A DNA stretch of 64,000 nucleotides from Ascidia mentula (GCA_947561715.1 OX387204.1:5027001-5091000); one strand, 5' to 3'. Positions 26,106-41,009 are shown, numbered from the stretch's first letter. The notes: a model not told the origin generated them from the letters alone. Made by a program: numbers and translations.

Positions 26106-27056
26106 TTTTCTAGCTTTGTTTCTGCAAAAAGCTCTCAAATATAGCACACAACAACTTCTGAGGTTTTGGCTGCGACCAAGTTTGTGAGATACAGCAGTAC
26201 TTGTTTCCGCTTATAACAACATCTCATTTAGCCTGAGGTAAAGGCTCCGCCCTTTTTTCTGTCATAGCCCGAGGTAAAATTTGTACCGAATGTTCTGGTT
26301 TTGCAGCGTCGAGATTCTAGTAGTACTTTCCATATTTGTGACAAGTGTTATGTAGACTTAAAGGCCTGTCATGTGCCTCTTTCAGTGTTTTGTAAGCCAG
26401 TTGACTATGTAGCAAATTTGTGACGTTTGTTTGTATGTTTTAGACGCTAAGATAACTCCACAGTGCCTTTAGAAACGTGGTATACTGTGACCTTCAGAAA
26501 TCTCAATCATGCCCTGTTTGTACTGTCTACCCCGATACTGTCTTGTTGCTGATGTATTGTGTCTCACCCATTCTACACTGCTGTCATCCCGAATCTGTGA
26601 ACGATTTAGCGTACTGATTCGTTCTTTCACTGCACAATATATTCACTAAAAACCAAGAGACTGGGGTGCGATTGCGAATTTCTGACTCATCGTACCTGAC
26701 GTTGGTACCTACGAAGACCCGGTATAGGCAGACCGATAGCGTAGGCCTATGCGTGACATTCAACCAATAAATTTTGGCCGTCACAATAGGTATATTGGTT
26801 GGTGACTTGGTGAGCTGTTTTTCTCTTTCGGACATTACTTGATTAGCGATATATATATATCTATGTAATAGGTATCAACCTGGCACAAAGACTTGTCGAC
26901 CCATGCAACTGCCTGCTAATCTTGAAACCATTCTTTCAGTAGGTGTGTGACAAGACAATTGTTTATTTATTTATTACAATTATGAACAGTGAACATGGTG
27001 TGTAACAAACATGTAATGTCCAAATGCGACATAACTTGTTTTCCATTGCCTTGAAC

Positions 27057-27900
27057 TCAATTTTCTGTCACAGGTCGTGTTTCGATCCACTTCTTTATCT
27101 TTGGTCTTTTGGCCACGGCATCGAGAAGCTTCTCAATAGCAGGGAAGCAAGATAAATCCACTTTAAATCTTTTGATGAGAATGTCCGTGGCCACGTAGGC
27201 AGCTACATCACCCGCCGAAAACTGTAATGCGTAGTTTGGGAAATTGGTGTTTACTCAACCAGGATCCAGAATACTTACGTTTTTCAAAATGTACGGGCCT
27301 TCCGTTGAGTTTATATCTTTTTCGAGGATCTTGAACTTTGGACCCAAAGTTTCATCCATCGCATTCTTCATGGCTTCCGCCTGAAACAACATTGCGTCAC
27401 AAAAGTTTGATTGATTTCCCGCGACTGTAAATATCGAAGGCAAACCCACCACCACTTTTTCGTCTTTTTCGAAAAATGGGAGTTTTGCGTAAGTTTCGAA
27501 CAAAACCTCAATCCAGGTGTCAATTTGTGCAGCCTCTAATGAATTCTCTCCGTTCAACCCAAACTCCCGGGCCAGGTATCGAACAATGGCGCGACTGTGA
27601 GCAATTTGGACACCGTCCACAAACAGTACAGGCATCTGACCAAACTTCATTGCTGTAAAAAGAGGTGATTGCTTTAAATTAAAAACGGTCACTTTCTTCC
27701 AGGGCTAAAGCTATGAAATTACAATGATTTTACTGTTGTTGCACAAATAAAGATATCTTAAACGTACTTGGCTTGTGTTCGGGCCATTTCTCAGAAGAAT
27801 AACGCACGTCTTCGTATTTCACTTCAGCCTCGGCAAACAACATACGGCACATTTCCCCAAGCCCACGGGCTTCAAAGTAGCAGAGTTTGTATTGCGGCAT
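27057..27900 (-). CDS. Sigma-class GST, type B copy 8 (N form)
   Basis: Exons are 27900-27768, 27652-27450, 27380-27279 and 27221-27057. Intact N form, the first member of a second N-D dimer that repeats with a period of 7452 bp. Confidence 0.92.
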
Positions 27901-28983
27901 TTTCGTGAAAAAACGATTGTTTTACAGACAAGCTGTTGACCAAAGAAAAAATAAATGCTAGTAAAAACATGCAAGACCTGTAACTTTCCCCTTTTATAGG
28001 CATTTAACTCCAATAGTTTGCTTTGGTTTGAAGGACTGTTGATTTAAATTATAATCTTCATTTGTTACCATAACATTTCCCTTTGCAACTGCAGCCGATA
28101 TACGATGGTACAGTTATTGAATAGTTTACATATAGCGGAAATACACTGCATTTCAACAGTACCTACGCTACCTCAAAATCCAACTGTCTCACAACCTCCA
28201 TTACGCACGGTTGCCTGTTTCAAAAAGAAAAAAATAATCCATGTGTCAAGTCAAGCATGAAAGACTGCAATATATATTTGCGACTGAATGAGTTATGACC
28301 GTATGCCTCCATAACTGCACAGAAATACTTGTATTGAGACTTATAAGTATACATGCTTGCTTTAACATAAGACCTTTTTTCTTGTAATTCGAGAATATTC
28401 GATTGTTACCTTTGTCTGGCCTATTTTGCTAAGTCATTATGCGCGGTGAAGTGGGTGTTCAGTTTGCTGAAAAAGATTTGGCGCGCTGGGCACACACAAC
28501 TGTATTGACAAAGCGCACCTTTTTCGCTTTATTATTTCAGGCGCAAGCTGTTTATTTTACATCACGCTTACAATTAATTATCCCAATGGCGAATGGGCTA
28601 TGAGTATACCAAGAAACCAACGGGTATTATTTATTCATTGGATTTCGGCAACTGCATACGTCAAACCTGATGTGCGAATTCATTTTACATTAGTACCATT
28701 TGCGAGTTTTTATGACAAAATTGAAACACTTTAAATGGAAGATTTTTGTCTTGGCAAAATAGTCTTATGATTCGTGTCTATAGGTTTATCAGTATGGGCA
28801 GCACATTTGTGTTTGTTGAAAGGCAAACAACAACATAATTTTAAAACACGTTTTTAAAACACTGATTATTTATTTGTTACGAAAATGAAAGGAAATATAT
28901 GGCAGTTAACAATTTGTTGCCTATGTAACAACACATTACTACACACATGCACTATACAACGAAAACATCTTCCACAGCCAGAG

Positions 28984-29847
28984 TTAGAATTGTGTGACTG
29001 GACGAGTTTCAATCCACTTTTTAATTTTGGGTCTTTCCGCCACTGCACTCTGAAGGGCCTTAATGGCCGGATAGCCGGAAAGATCAGCTTTAAACATTTT
29101 CTCAACTACATCGGTCGATAGGTATGCTAAAACATCAGCAGCTGTGAACTATAAAAAATAAAAACCATACGTAGAAATTTTTCCTTGTACGCCAAACTTT
29201 TATTTGAACTCACAGTTTTAAGAATGTAAGGTCCCTCTGATGCTTTGATCACCTTCTCCATGGCTTTGAGGTTGGGGCCAAGTGTTTCCGACATGAGAGT
29301 CTTTAATTTTTCCTCCTGCGATGAAAGATGTGTAAAAAAATGGATGTTCGTATTGCTGATGTTTGTGAATTTATGCATATACCTTTACGCTTTCATCTTG
29401 TTCACCAAATGGTAGTTTAACGAATGCCTCGGTCAACGTCTCGATCCAAACATCGACTTGGGCCGCATCCAAGTCAGTTTCACCAATATAACCAAATTTC
29501 CTGGCGACGTAGCGAAATATCGCTCGACTGTTTGCAATTTGGACGCCATCAACAAAAAGCACAGGCATCTTACCGAACTGCATGTCTGTAGATGCATCAT
29601 CAAGCATGTGGTATAGACACAGCGTGCATTATGACTTTCGAACAATATTCCAATCTTTATCTAATATAGAGTTATAGTATTCTATAAGACTTACTAGTAT
29701 TCTATAAGACTTACTTGGTTTGTGTTCAGGCCAATCTTCGGGCTCAATCCGAAAGTCTTCGTATGCGACGCCAGCATCAACAAAAAGAAAGCGAATCATT
29801 TCTGCCGATCCGCGGTTGTTAAAGTAACAAAGTTTGTATTCAGGCAT
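28984..29847 (-). CDS. Sigma-class GST, type A copy 8 (Phe75 variant)
   Basis: Exons are 29847-29715, 29585-29383, 29315-29214 and 29148-28984. Residue 75 is Phe instead of Leu (ARKFGY). Intron 2 carries the gttcgtattg form, which is shared with the diverged copy A12. Intron 1 has the duplicated donor. The A12-like patch (about 29340-29540) suggests gene conversion. Confidence 0.93.
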
Positions 29848-30583
29848 TTTTCTAGTTTTCTTTCTGCAAAAAGCTCTCAAATATAGCACACAACAACTTC
29901 TGAGGTTTTGGCTGCGACCAAGTTTGTGAGATACAGCAGTACTTGTTTCCGCTTATAACAACATCTCATTTAGCCTGAGGTAAAGGCTCCGCCCTTTTTT
30001 CTGTCATAGCCCGAGGTAAAATTTGTACCGAATGTTCTGGTTTTGCAGCGTCGAGATTCTAGTAGTACTTTCCATATTTGTGACAAGTGTTATGTAGACT
30101 TAAAGGCCTGTCATGTGCCTCTTTCAGTGTTTTGTAAGCCAGTTGACTATGTAGCAAATTTGTGACGTTTGTTTGTATGTTTTAGACGCTACACAGTGCC
30201 TTTAGAAACGTGGTACTGTGACCTTCAGAAATCTCAATCATGCCCTGTTTGTACTGTCTACCCCGATACTGTCTTGTTGCTGATGTATTGTGTCTCACCC
30301 ATTCTACACTGCTGTCATCCCGAATCTGTGAACGATTTAGCGTACTGATTCGTTCTTTCACTGCACAATATATTCACTAAAAACCAAGAGACTGGGGTGC
30401 GATTGCGAATTTCTGACTCATCGTACCTGACGTTGATGGTACCTACGAAGACCCGGTATAGGCAGACCGATAGCGTAGGCCTATGCGTGACATTCAACCA
30501 ATAAATTTTGGCCGTCACAATGGGTATATTGGTTGGTGACTTGGTGAGCTGTTTTTTCTCTTTCGGACATTACTTGATTAGCG

Positions 30584-30614
<31 letters not shown>

Positions 30615-30798
30615 ATAGGTATCAACCTGGCACAAAGACTTTCCATGCAACTGCCTGCTAATCTTGAAACCATTCTTTCAGTAGGTGTATGACAAGACAA
30701 TTGTTTATTTATTTATAACAATTATGAACAGTGAACATGGTGTGTAACAAACATGTAATGTCCAAATGCGACATAACATGTTTTCCATTGCCTTGAAC

Positions 30799-31655
30799 TC
30801 AATTTTCTGTCACAGGTCGTGTTTCGATCCACTTCTTTATCTTTGGTCTTTTGGCCACGGCATCGAGAAGCTTCACAATGGCAGGGAAAGAAGATAAATC
30901 CACTTTGAATCTTTTAATGAGAATGTCCGTGGCCACGTAAGCAGCTACATCACCCGCCGAAAACTGTAAAGACGTAGTTTGGGAAATTGGTGTTTACTCA
31001 ACCAGGATCCAGAATACTTACGTTTTTCAAAATGTACGGGCCTTCCGTTGAGTTTATATCTTTTTCGAGGATCTTGAACTTTGGACCCAAAGTTTCATCC
31101 ATCGCATTCTTCATGGCTTCCGCCTGAAACAACATTGCGTCACAAAAGTTTGATTGATTCCCCGCGACTGTAAATATCGAAGGCAAACCCACCACCACTT
31201 TTTCGTCTTTTTCGAAAAATGGGAGTTTTGCGTAAGTTTCGAACAAAACCTCAATCCAGGTGTCAATTTGTGCAGCCTCTAATGAATTCTCTCCGTTCAA
31301 CCCAAACTCCCGGGCCAGGTATCGAACCATGGCGCGACTGTGAGCAATTTGGACACCGTCCACAAACAGTACAGGCATCTGACCAAACTTCATTGCTGTA
31401 AAAAGAGGTGATTGTTTTAAATCGAAAACGGTCACTTTCTTCCAGGGCTAAAGCTATGAAATTACTATGATTTTCCAACACTTACAACTGTTGTTGCACA
31501 AATAAAAGTGTGTTAAACTTACTTGGCTTGTGTTCGGGCCATTTCTCAGAAGAATAACGCACGTCTTCGTATTTCACTTCAGCCTCGGCAAATAACATAC
31601 GGCACATTTCCCCAAGCCCACGGGCTTCAAAGTAGCAGAGTTTGTATTGCGGCAT
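30799..31655 (-). CDS. Sigma-class GST, type B copy 9 (D form)
   Basis: Exons are 31655-31523, 31395-31193, 31123-31022 and 30963-30799. Intact D form. A private substitution upstream (caatatacg for cgatatacg near 31850) marks this copy. Confidence 0.92.
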
Positions 31656-32713
31656 TTTAGTGAAAAAACGATTGTTTTACAGACAAGCTGTTGACCAAAG
31701 AAAAAAGTAAATGCTAGTAGAACATGCAAGACCTGTAACTTTTCCCTATAATAAGCACTTAACTCCAATAGTTTACATTGGTTTGAAGGACTGTTGATTT
31801 AAATAATAATCTTCATTTGTTACCATAACATTTCTCTTTGCAACTGCAGCCAATATACGATGGTACAGTTATTGAATAGTTTACATATAGCGGAAATACA
31901 CTGCATTTCAACAGCACCTACGCTACCTCAAAATGCAACTGTCGCACAACCTCCATTGCGCACGGTTGCCTGTTTCAAAAAGAAAAAATTAATCCATGTG
32001 TCAAGTCAAGCATGAAAGACTGCAATATATTTTTGCGACTGAATGAGTGATGACCGTATGCCTCCATAACTGCACAGAAATAATTGTATTGGGACTTAGA
32101 AGTATCCATGCTTGCTTAAACATAAGACCTTTTTTCTTGTAATTCGAGAATATTCGACTGTTACGTTTGTCTGGCCTATTTTGCTAAGTCATTATGCGCG
32201 GCGAAGTAGGTGTTCAGTTTGCTGAAACAGATTTGGCGCGCTGAGCACACACAACTGTATCGACAAAGCGCACCTTTTTCGCTTTTACATCACGCTTACA
32301 ATGAATTCTCCCGATGGTGAATGGCGAATGGGCTATGTGTATACCAAGAACGGGAATTATTTATTCATTGGATTTCGGCAACTGCATACGTTAAACCTGA
32401 TGTGCGAATTCATTTTACATCAGTACCATTTGCGAGTTTTCATGACAAAATTGTAACACTTTGAATGGAAGATTTTTGTCTTGGCAAAATAGTCTTATGA
32501 TTCGTGTCTATAGGTTTATCAGTATGGACAACACATTTGTGTTTGTTGAAAGGCAAACAACAACATAATTTCAAAACACGTTTTTAAAACACTGATTATT
32601 TATTTGTTACAAAAATGAAAGGAAATATATGGCAGTTAACAATTTGTTGCCTATGAAACAACACATTACAACACACATGCGCTATACAATGAAAACATCT
32701 TCCACAGCCAGAG

Positions 32714-33557
32714 TTAGAATTGTGTGACTGGACGAGTTTCAATCCACTTTTTAATTTTGGGTCTTTCCGCCACTGCACTCTGAAGGGCCTTAATGGCCGG
32801 ATAGCCGGAAAGATCAGCTTTAAACATTTTCTCAACTACATCGGTCGATAGGTATGCTAAAACATCAGCAGCTGTGAACTATAAAAAATAAAAACCATAC
32901 GTAGAAATTTTTCCTTGTACGCCAAACTTTTATTTGAACTCACAGTTTTAAGAATGTAAGGTCCCTCTGATGCTTTGATCACCTTCTCCATGGCTTTGAG
33001 GTTGGGGCCAAGTGTTTCCGACATGAGAGTCTTTAATTTTTCCTCCTGCGATGAAAGATGTGTAAAAAAATGGATGTGCGTGTTGCTGATGTTTGTGAAT
33101 TTATGCATATACCTTTACGCTTTCATCTTGTTCACCAAATGGTAGTTTAACGAATGCCTCGGTCAACGTCTCGATCCAAACATCGACTTGGGCCGCATCC
33201 AAGTCAGTTTCACCAATATAACCCAATTTCCTGGCGACGTAGCGAAATATCGCTCGACTGTTTGCAATCTGGACGCCATCAACAAAAAGCACAGGCATCT
33301 TACCGAACTGCATGTCTGTAGATGCATCATCAAGCATGTGGTATAGACACAGCGTGCATTATGACTTTCGAACAATATTCCAATCTTTATCTAATATAGA
33401 GTTATAGTATTCTATAAGACTTACTTGGTTTGTGTTCAGGCCAATCTTCGGGCTCAATCCGAAAGTCTTCGTATGCGACGCCAGCATCAACAAAAAGAAA
33501 GCGAATCATTTCAGCCGATCCGCGGTTGTTAAAGTAACAAAGTTTGTATTCAGGCAT
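32714..33557 (-). CDS. Sigma-class GST, type A copy 9 (single donor)
   Basis: Exons are 33557-33425, 33315-33113, 33045-32944 and 32878-32714. Intact; same protein as A copy 2, with Leu75 and no donor duplication. Confidence 0.93.
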
Positions 33558-34508
33558 TTTTCTAGCTTTGTTTCTGCAAAAAGCTCTCAAATATAGCACA
33601 CAACAACTTCTGAGGTTTTGGCTGCGACCAAGTTTGTGAGATACAGCAGTACTTGTTTCCGCTTATAACAACATCTCATTTAGCCTGAGGTAAAGGCTCC
33701 GCCCTTTTTTCTGTCATAGCCCGAGGTAAAATTTGTACCGAATGTTCTGGTTTTGCAGCGTCGAGATTCTAGTAGTACTTTCCATATTTGTGACAAGTGT
33801 TATGTAGACTTAAAGGCCTGTCATGTGCCTCTTTCAGTGTTTTGTAAGCCAGTTGACTATGTAGCAAATTTGTGACGTTTGTTTGTATGTTTTAGACGCT
33901 AAGATAACTCCACAGTGCCTTTAGAAACGTGGTATACTGTGACCTTCAGAAATCTCAATCATGCCCTGTTTGTACTGTCTACCCCGATACTGTCTTGTTG
34001 CTGATGTATTGTGTCTCACCCATTCTACACTGCTGTCATCCCGAATCTGTGAACGATTTAGCGTACTGATTCGTTCTTTCACTGCACAATATATTCACTA
34101 AAAACCAAGAGACTGGGGTGCGATTGCGAATTTCTGACTCATCGTACCTGACGTTGGTACCTACGAAGACCCGGTATAGGCAGACCGATAGCGTAGGCCT
34201 ATGCGTGACATTCAACCAATAAATTTTGGCCGTCACAATAGGTATATTGGTTGGTGACTTGGTGAGCTGTTTTTCTCTTTCGGACATTACTTGATTAGCG
34301 ATATATATATATCTATGTAATAGGTATCAACCTGGCACAAAGACTTGTCGACCCATGCAACTGCCTGCTAATCTTGAAACCATTCTTTCAGTAGGTGTGT
34401 GACAAGACAATTGTTTATTTATTTATTACAATTATGAACAGTGAACATGGTGTGTAACAAACATGTAATGTCCAAATGCGACATAACTTGTTTTCCATTG
34501 CCTTGAAC

Positions 34509-35352
34509 TCAATTTTCTGTCACAGGTCGTGTTTCGATCCACTTCTTTATCTTTGGTCTTTTGGCCACGGCATCGAGAAGCTTCTCAATAGCAGGGAAGC
34601 AAGATAAATCCACTTTAAATCTTTTGATGAGAATGTCCGTGGCCACGTAGGCAGCTACATCACCCGCCGAAAACTGTAATGCGTAGTTTGGGAAATTGGT
34701 GTTTACTCAACCAGGATCCAGAATACTTACGTTTTTCAAAATGTACGGGCCTTCCGTTGAGTTTATATCTTTTTCGAGGATCTTGAACTTTGGACCCAAA
34801 GTTTCATCCATCGCATTCTTCATGGCTTCCGCCTGAAACAACATTGCGTCACAAAAGTTTGATTGATTTCCCGCGACTGTAAATATCGAAGGCAAACCCA
34901 CCACCACTTTTTCGTCTTTTTCGAAAAATGGGAGTTTTGCGTAAGTTTCGAACAAAACCTCAATCCAGGTGTCAATTTGTGCAGCCTCTAATGAATTCTC
35001 TCCGTTCAACCCAAACTCCCGGGCCAGGTATCGAACAATGGCGCGACTGTGAGCAATTTGGACACCGTCCACAAACAGTACAGGCATCTGACCAAACTTC
35101 ATTGCTGTAAAAAGAGGTGATTGCTTTAAATTAAAAACGGTCACTTTCTTCCAGGGCTAAAGCTATGAAATTACAATGATTTTACTGTTGTTGCACAAAT
35201 AAAGATATCTTAAACGTACTTGGCTTGTGTTCGGGCCATTTCTCAGAAGAATAACGCACGTCTTCGTATTTCACTTCAGCCTCGGCAAACAACATACGGC
35301 ACATTTCCCCAAGCCCACGGGCTTCAAAGTAGCAGAGTTTGTATTGCGGCAT
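34509..35352 (-). CDS. Sigma-class GST, type B copy 10 (N form)
   Basis: Exons are 35352-35220, 35104-34902, 34832-34731 and 34673-34509. Intact N form, 7452 bp from copy 8. Confidence 0.92.
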
Positions 35353-36435
35353 TTTCGTGAAAAAACGATTGTTTTACAGACAAGCTGTTGACCAAAGAAA
35401 AAATAAATGCTAGTAAAAACATGCAAGACCTGTAACTTTCCCCTTTTATAGGCATTTAACTCCAATAGTTTGCTTTGGTTTGAAGGACTGTTGATTTAAA
35501 TTATAATCTTCATTTGTTACCATAACATTTCCCTTTGCAACTGCAGCCGATATACGATGGTACAGTTATTGAATAGTTTACATATAGCGGAAATACACTG
35601 CATTTCAACAGTACCTACGCTACCTCAAAATCCAACTGTCTCACAACCTCCATTACGCACGGTTGCCTGTTTCAAAAAGAAAAAAATAATCCATGTGTCA
35701 AGTCAAGCATGAAAGACTGCAATATATATTTGCGACTGAATGAGTTATGACCGTATGCCTCCATAACTGCACAGAAATACTTGTATTGAGACTTATAAGT
35801 ATACATGCTTGCTTTAACATAAGACCTTTTTTCTTGTAATTCGAGAATATTCGATTGTTACCTTTGTCTGGCCTATTTTGCTAAGTCATTATGCGCGGTG
35901 AAGTGGGTGTTCAGTTTGCTGAAAAAGATTTGGCGCGCTGGGCACACACAACTGTATTGACAAAGCGCACCTTTTTCGCTTTATTATTTCAGGCGCAAGC
36001 TGTTTATTTTACATCACGCTTACAATTAATTATCCCAATGGCGAATGGGCTATGAGTATACCAAGAAACCAACGGGTATTATTTATTCATTGGATTTCGG
36101 CAACTGCATACGTCAAACCTGATGTGCGAATTCATTTTACATTAGTACCATTTGCGAGTTTTTATGACAAAATTGAAACACTTTAAATGGAAGATTTTTG
36201 TCTTGGCAAAATAGTCTTATGATTCGTGTCTATAGGTTTATCAGTATGGGCAGCACATTTGTGTTTGTTGAAAGGCAAACAACAACATAATTTTAAAACA
36301 CGTTTTTAAAACACTGATTATTTATTTGTTACGAAAATGAAAGGAAATATATGGCAGTTAACAATTTGTTGCCTATGTAACAACACATTACTACACACAT
36401 GCACTATACAACGAAAACATCTTCCACAGCCAGAG

Positions 36436-37299
36436 TTAGAATTGTGTGACTGGACGAGTTTCAATCCACTTTTTAATTTTGGGTCTTTCCGCCACTGCAC
36501 TCTGAAGGGCCTTAATGGCCGGATAGCCGGAAAGATCAGCTTTAAACATTTTCTCAACTACATCGGTCGATAGGTATGCTAAAACATCAGCAGCTGTGAA
36601 CTATAAAAAATAAAAACCATACGTAGAAATTTTTCCTTGTACGCCAAACTTTTATTTGAACTCACAGTTTTAAGAATGTAAGGTCCCTCTGATGCTTTGA
36701 TCACCTTCTCCATGGCTTTGAGGTTGGGGCCAAGTGTTTCCGACATGAGAGTCTTTAATTTTTCCTCCTGCGATGAAAGATGTGTAAAAAAATGGATGTT
36801 CGTATTGCTGATGTTTGTGAATTTATGCATATACCTTTACGCTTTCATCTTGTTCACCAAATGGTAGTTTAACGAATGCCTCGGTCAACGTCTCGATCCA
36901 AACATCGACTTGGGCCGCATCCAAGTCAGTTTCACCAATATAACCAAATTTCCTGGCGACGTAGCGAAATATCGCTCGACTGTTTGCAATTTGGACGCCA
37001 TCAACAAAAAGCACAGGCATCTTACCGAACTGCATGTCTGTAGATGCATCATCAAGCATGTGGTATAGACACAGCGTGCATTATGACTTTCGAACAATAT
37101 TCCAATCTTTATCTAATATAGAGTTATAGTATTCTATAAGACTTACTAGTATTCTATAAGACTTACTTGGTTTGTGTTCAGGCCAATCTTCGGGCTCAAT
37201 CCGAAAGTCTTCGTATGCGACGCCAGCATCAACAAAAAGAAAGCGAATCATTTCTGCCGATCCGCGGTTGTTAAAGTAACAAAGTTTGTATTCAGGCAT
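36436..37299 (-). CDS. Sigma-class GST, type A copy 10 (Phe75 variant)
   Basis: Exons are 37299-37167, 37037-36835, 36767-36666 and 36600-36436. It shares Phe75, the A12-like intron 2 patch and the duplicated donor with copy 8, so units 8-9 and 10-11 probably arose by copying one 7452-bp dimer. Confidence 0.93.
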
Positions 37300-38035
37300 T
37301 TTTCTAGTTTTCTTTCTGCAAAAAGCTCTCAAATATAGCACACAACAACTTCTGAGGTTTTGGCTGCGACCAAGTTTGTGAGATACAGCAGTACTTGTTT
37401 CCGCTTATAACAACATCTCATTTAGCCTGAGGTAAAGGCTCCGCCCTTTTTTCTGTCATAGCCCGAGGTAAAATTTGTACCGAATGTTCTGGTTTTGCAG
37501 CGTCGAGATTCTAGTAGTACTTTCCATATTTGTGACAAGTGTTATGTAGACTTAAAGGCCTGTCATGTGCCTCTTTCAGTGTTTTGTAAGCCAGTTGACT
37601 ATGTAGCAAATTTGTGACGTTTGTTTGTATGTTTTAGACGCTACACAGTGCCTTTAGAAACGTGGTACTGTGACCTTCAGAAATCTCAATCATGCCCTGT
37701 TTGTACTGTCTACCCCGATACTGTCTTGTTGCTGATGTATTGTGTCTCACCCATTCTACACTGCTGTCATCCCGAATCTGTGAACGATTTAGCGTACTGA
37801 TTCGTTCTTTCACTGCACAATATATTCACTAAAAACCAAGAGACTGGGGTGCGATTGCGAATTTCTGACTCATCGTACCTGACGTTGATGGTACCTACGA
37901 AGACCCGGTATAGGCAGACCGATAGCGTAGGCCTATGCGTGACATTCAACCAATAAATTTTGGCCGTCACAATGGGTATATTGGTTGGTGACTTGGTGAG
38001 CTGTTTTTTCTCTTTCGGACATTACTTGATTAGCG

Positions 38036-38066
<31 letters not shown>

Positions 38067-38250
38067 ATAGGTATCAACCTGGCACAAAGACTTTCCATGC
38101 AACTGCCTGCTAATCTTGAAACCATTCTTTCAGTAGGTGTATGACAAGACAATTGTTTATTTATTTATAACAATTATGAACAGTGAACATGGTGTGTAAC
38201 AAACATGTAATGTCCAAATGCGACATAACATGTTTTCCATTGCCTTGAAC

Positions 38251-39107
38251 TCAATTTTCTGTCACAGGTCGTGTTTCGATCCACTTCTTTATCTTTGGTC
38301 TTTTGGCCACGGCATCGAGAAGCTTCACAATGGCAGGGAAAGAAGATAAATCCACTTTGAATCTTTTAATGAGAATGTCCGTGGCCACGTAAGCAGCTAC
38401 ATCACCCGCCGAAAACTGTAAAGACGTAGTTTGGGAAATTGGTGTTTACTCAACCAGGATCCAGAATACTTACGTTTTTCAAAATGTACGGGCCTTCCGT
38501 TGAGTTTATATCTTTTTCGAGGATCTTGAACTTTGGACCCAAAGTTTCATCCATCGCATTCTTCATGGCTTCCGCCTGAAACAACATTGCGTCACAAAAG
38601 TTTGATTGATTCCCCGCGACTGTAAATATCGAAGGCAAACCCACCACCACTTTTTCGTCTTTTTCGAAAAATGGGAGTTTTGCGTAAGTTTCGAACAAAA
38701 CCTCAATCCAGGTGTCAATTTGTGCAGCCTCTAATGAATTCTCTCCGTTCAACCCAAACTCCCGGGCCAGGTATCGAACCATGGCGCGACTGTGAGCAAT
38801 TTGGACACCGTCCACAAACAGTACAGGCATCTGACCAAACTTCATTGCTGTAAAAAGAGGTGATTGTTTTAAATCGAAAACGGTCACTTTCTTCCAGGGC
38901 TAAAGCTATGAAATTACTATGATTTTCCAACACTTACAACTGTTGTTGCACAAATAAAAGTGTGTTAAACTTACTTGGCTTGTGTTCGGGCCATTTCTCA
39001 GAAGAATAACGCACGTCTTCGTATTTCACTTCAGCCTCGGCAAATAACATACGGCACATTTCCCCAAGCCCACGGGCTTCAAAGTAGCAGAGTTTGTATT
39101 GCGGCAT
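38251..39107 (-). CDS. Sigma-class GST, type B copy 11 (D form)
   Basis: Exons are 39107-38975, 38847-38645, 38575-38474 and 38415-38251. Intact D form, the last of four. Confidence 0.92.
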
Positions 39108-40165
39108 TTTAGTGAAAAAACGATTGTTTTACAGACAAGCTGTTGACCAAAGAAAAAAGTAAATGCTAGTAGAACATGCAAGACCTGTAACTTTTCCCTA
39201 TAATAAGCACTTAACTCCAATAGTTTACATTGGTTTGAAGGACTGTTGATTTAAATAATAATCTTCATTTGTTACCATAACATTTCTCTTTGCAACTGCA
39301 GCCGATATACGATGGTACAGTTATTGAATAGTTTACATATAGCGGAAATACACTGCATTTCAACAGCACCTACGCTACCTCAAAATGCAACTGTCGCACA
39401 ACCTCCATTGCGCACGGTTGCCTGTTTCAAAAAGAAAAAATTAATCCATGTGTCAAGTCAAGCATGAAAGACTGCAATATATTTTTGCGACTGAATGAGT
39501 GATGACCGTATGCCTCCATAACTGCACAGAAATAATTGTATTGGGACTTAGAAGTATCCATGCTTGCTTAAACATAAGACCTTTTTTCTTGTAATTCGAG
39601 AATATTCGACTGTTACGTTTGTCTGGCCTATTTTGCTAAGTCATTATGCGCGGCGAAGTAGGTGTTCAGTTTGCTGAAACAGATTTGGCGCGCTGAGCAC
39701 ACACAACTGTATCGACAAAGCGCACCTTTTTCGCTTTTACATCACGCTTACAATGAATTCTCCCGATGGTGAATGGCGAATGGGCTATGTGTATACCAAG
39801 AACGGGAATTATTTATTCATTGGATTTCGGCAACTGCATACGTTAAACCTGATGTGCGAATTCATTTTACATCAGTACCATTTGCGAGTTTTCATGACAA
39901 AATTGTAACACTTTGAATGGAAGATTTTTGTCTTGGCAAAATAGTCTTATGATTCGTGTCTATAGGTTTATCAGTATGGACAACACATTTGTGTTTGTTG
40001 AAAGGCAAACAACAACATAATTTCAAAACACGTTTTTAAAACACTGATTATTTATTTGTTACAAAAATGAAAGGAAATATATGGCAGTTAACAATTTGTT
40101 GCCTATGAAACAACACATTACAACACACATGCGCTATACAATGAAAACATCTTCCACAGCCAGAG

Positions 40166-41009
40166 TTAGAATTGTGTGACTGGACGAGTTTCAATCCACT
40201 TTTTAATTTTGGGTCTTTCCGCCACTGCACTCTGAAGGGCCTTAATGGCCGGATAGCCGGAAAGATCAGCTTTAAACATTTTCTCAACTACATCGGTCGA
40301 TAGGTATGCTAAAACATCAGCAGCTGTGAACTATAAAAAATAAAAACCATACGTAGAAATTTTTCCTTGTACGCCAAACTTTTATTTGAACTCACAGTTT
40401 TAAGAATGTAAGGTCCCTCTGATGCTTTGATCACCTTCTCCATGGCTTTGAGGTTGGGGCCAAGTGTTTCCGACATGAGAGTCTTTAATTTTTCCTCCTG
40501 CGATGAAAGATGTGTAAAAAAATGGATGTGCGTGTTGCTGATGTTTGTGAATTTATGCATATACCTTTACGCTTTCATCTTGTTCACCAAATGGTAGTTT
40601 AACGAATGCCTCGGTCAACGTCTCGATCCAAACATCGACTTGGGCCGCATCCAAGTCAGTTTCACCAACATAACCAAATTTCCTGGCGACGTAGCGAAAT
40701 ATCGCTCGACTGTTTGCAATTTGGACGCCATCAACAAAAAGCACAGGCATCTTACCGAACTGCATGTCTGTAGATGCATCATCAAGCATGTGGTATAGAC
40801 ACAGCGTGCATTATGACTTTCGAACAATATTCCAATCTTTATCTAATATAGAGTTATAGTATTCTATAAGACTTACTTGGTTTGTGTTCAGGCCAATCTT
40901 CGGGCTCAATCCGAAAGTCTTCGTATGCGACGCCAGCATCAACAAAAAGAAAGCGAATCATTTCTGCCGATCCGCGGTTGTTAAAGTAACAAAGTTTGTA
41001 CTCAGGCAT
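40166..41009 (-). CDS. Sigma-class GST, type A copy 11 (Phe75, Val78 variant)
   Basis: Exons are 41009-40877, 40767-40565, 40497-40396 and 40330-40166. Two substitutions (Phe75, Val78). The acceptor-like CAG upstream of the ATG is GAG here (tttctccaaaaag on the plus strand), and aagctt replaces ccgctt further upstream. It is intermediate between the main copies and A12. Confidence 0.93.
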
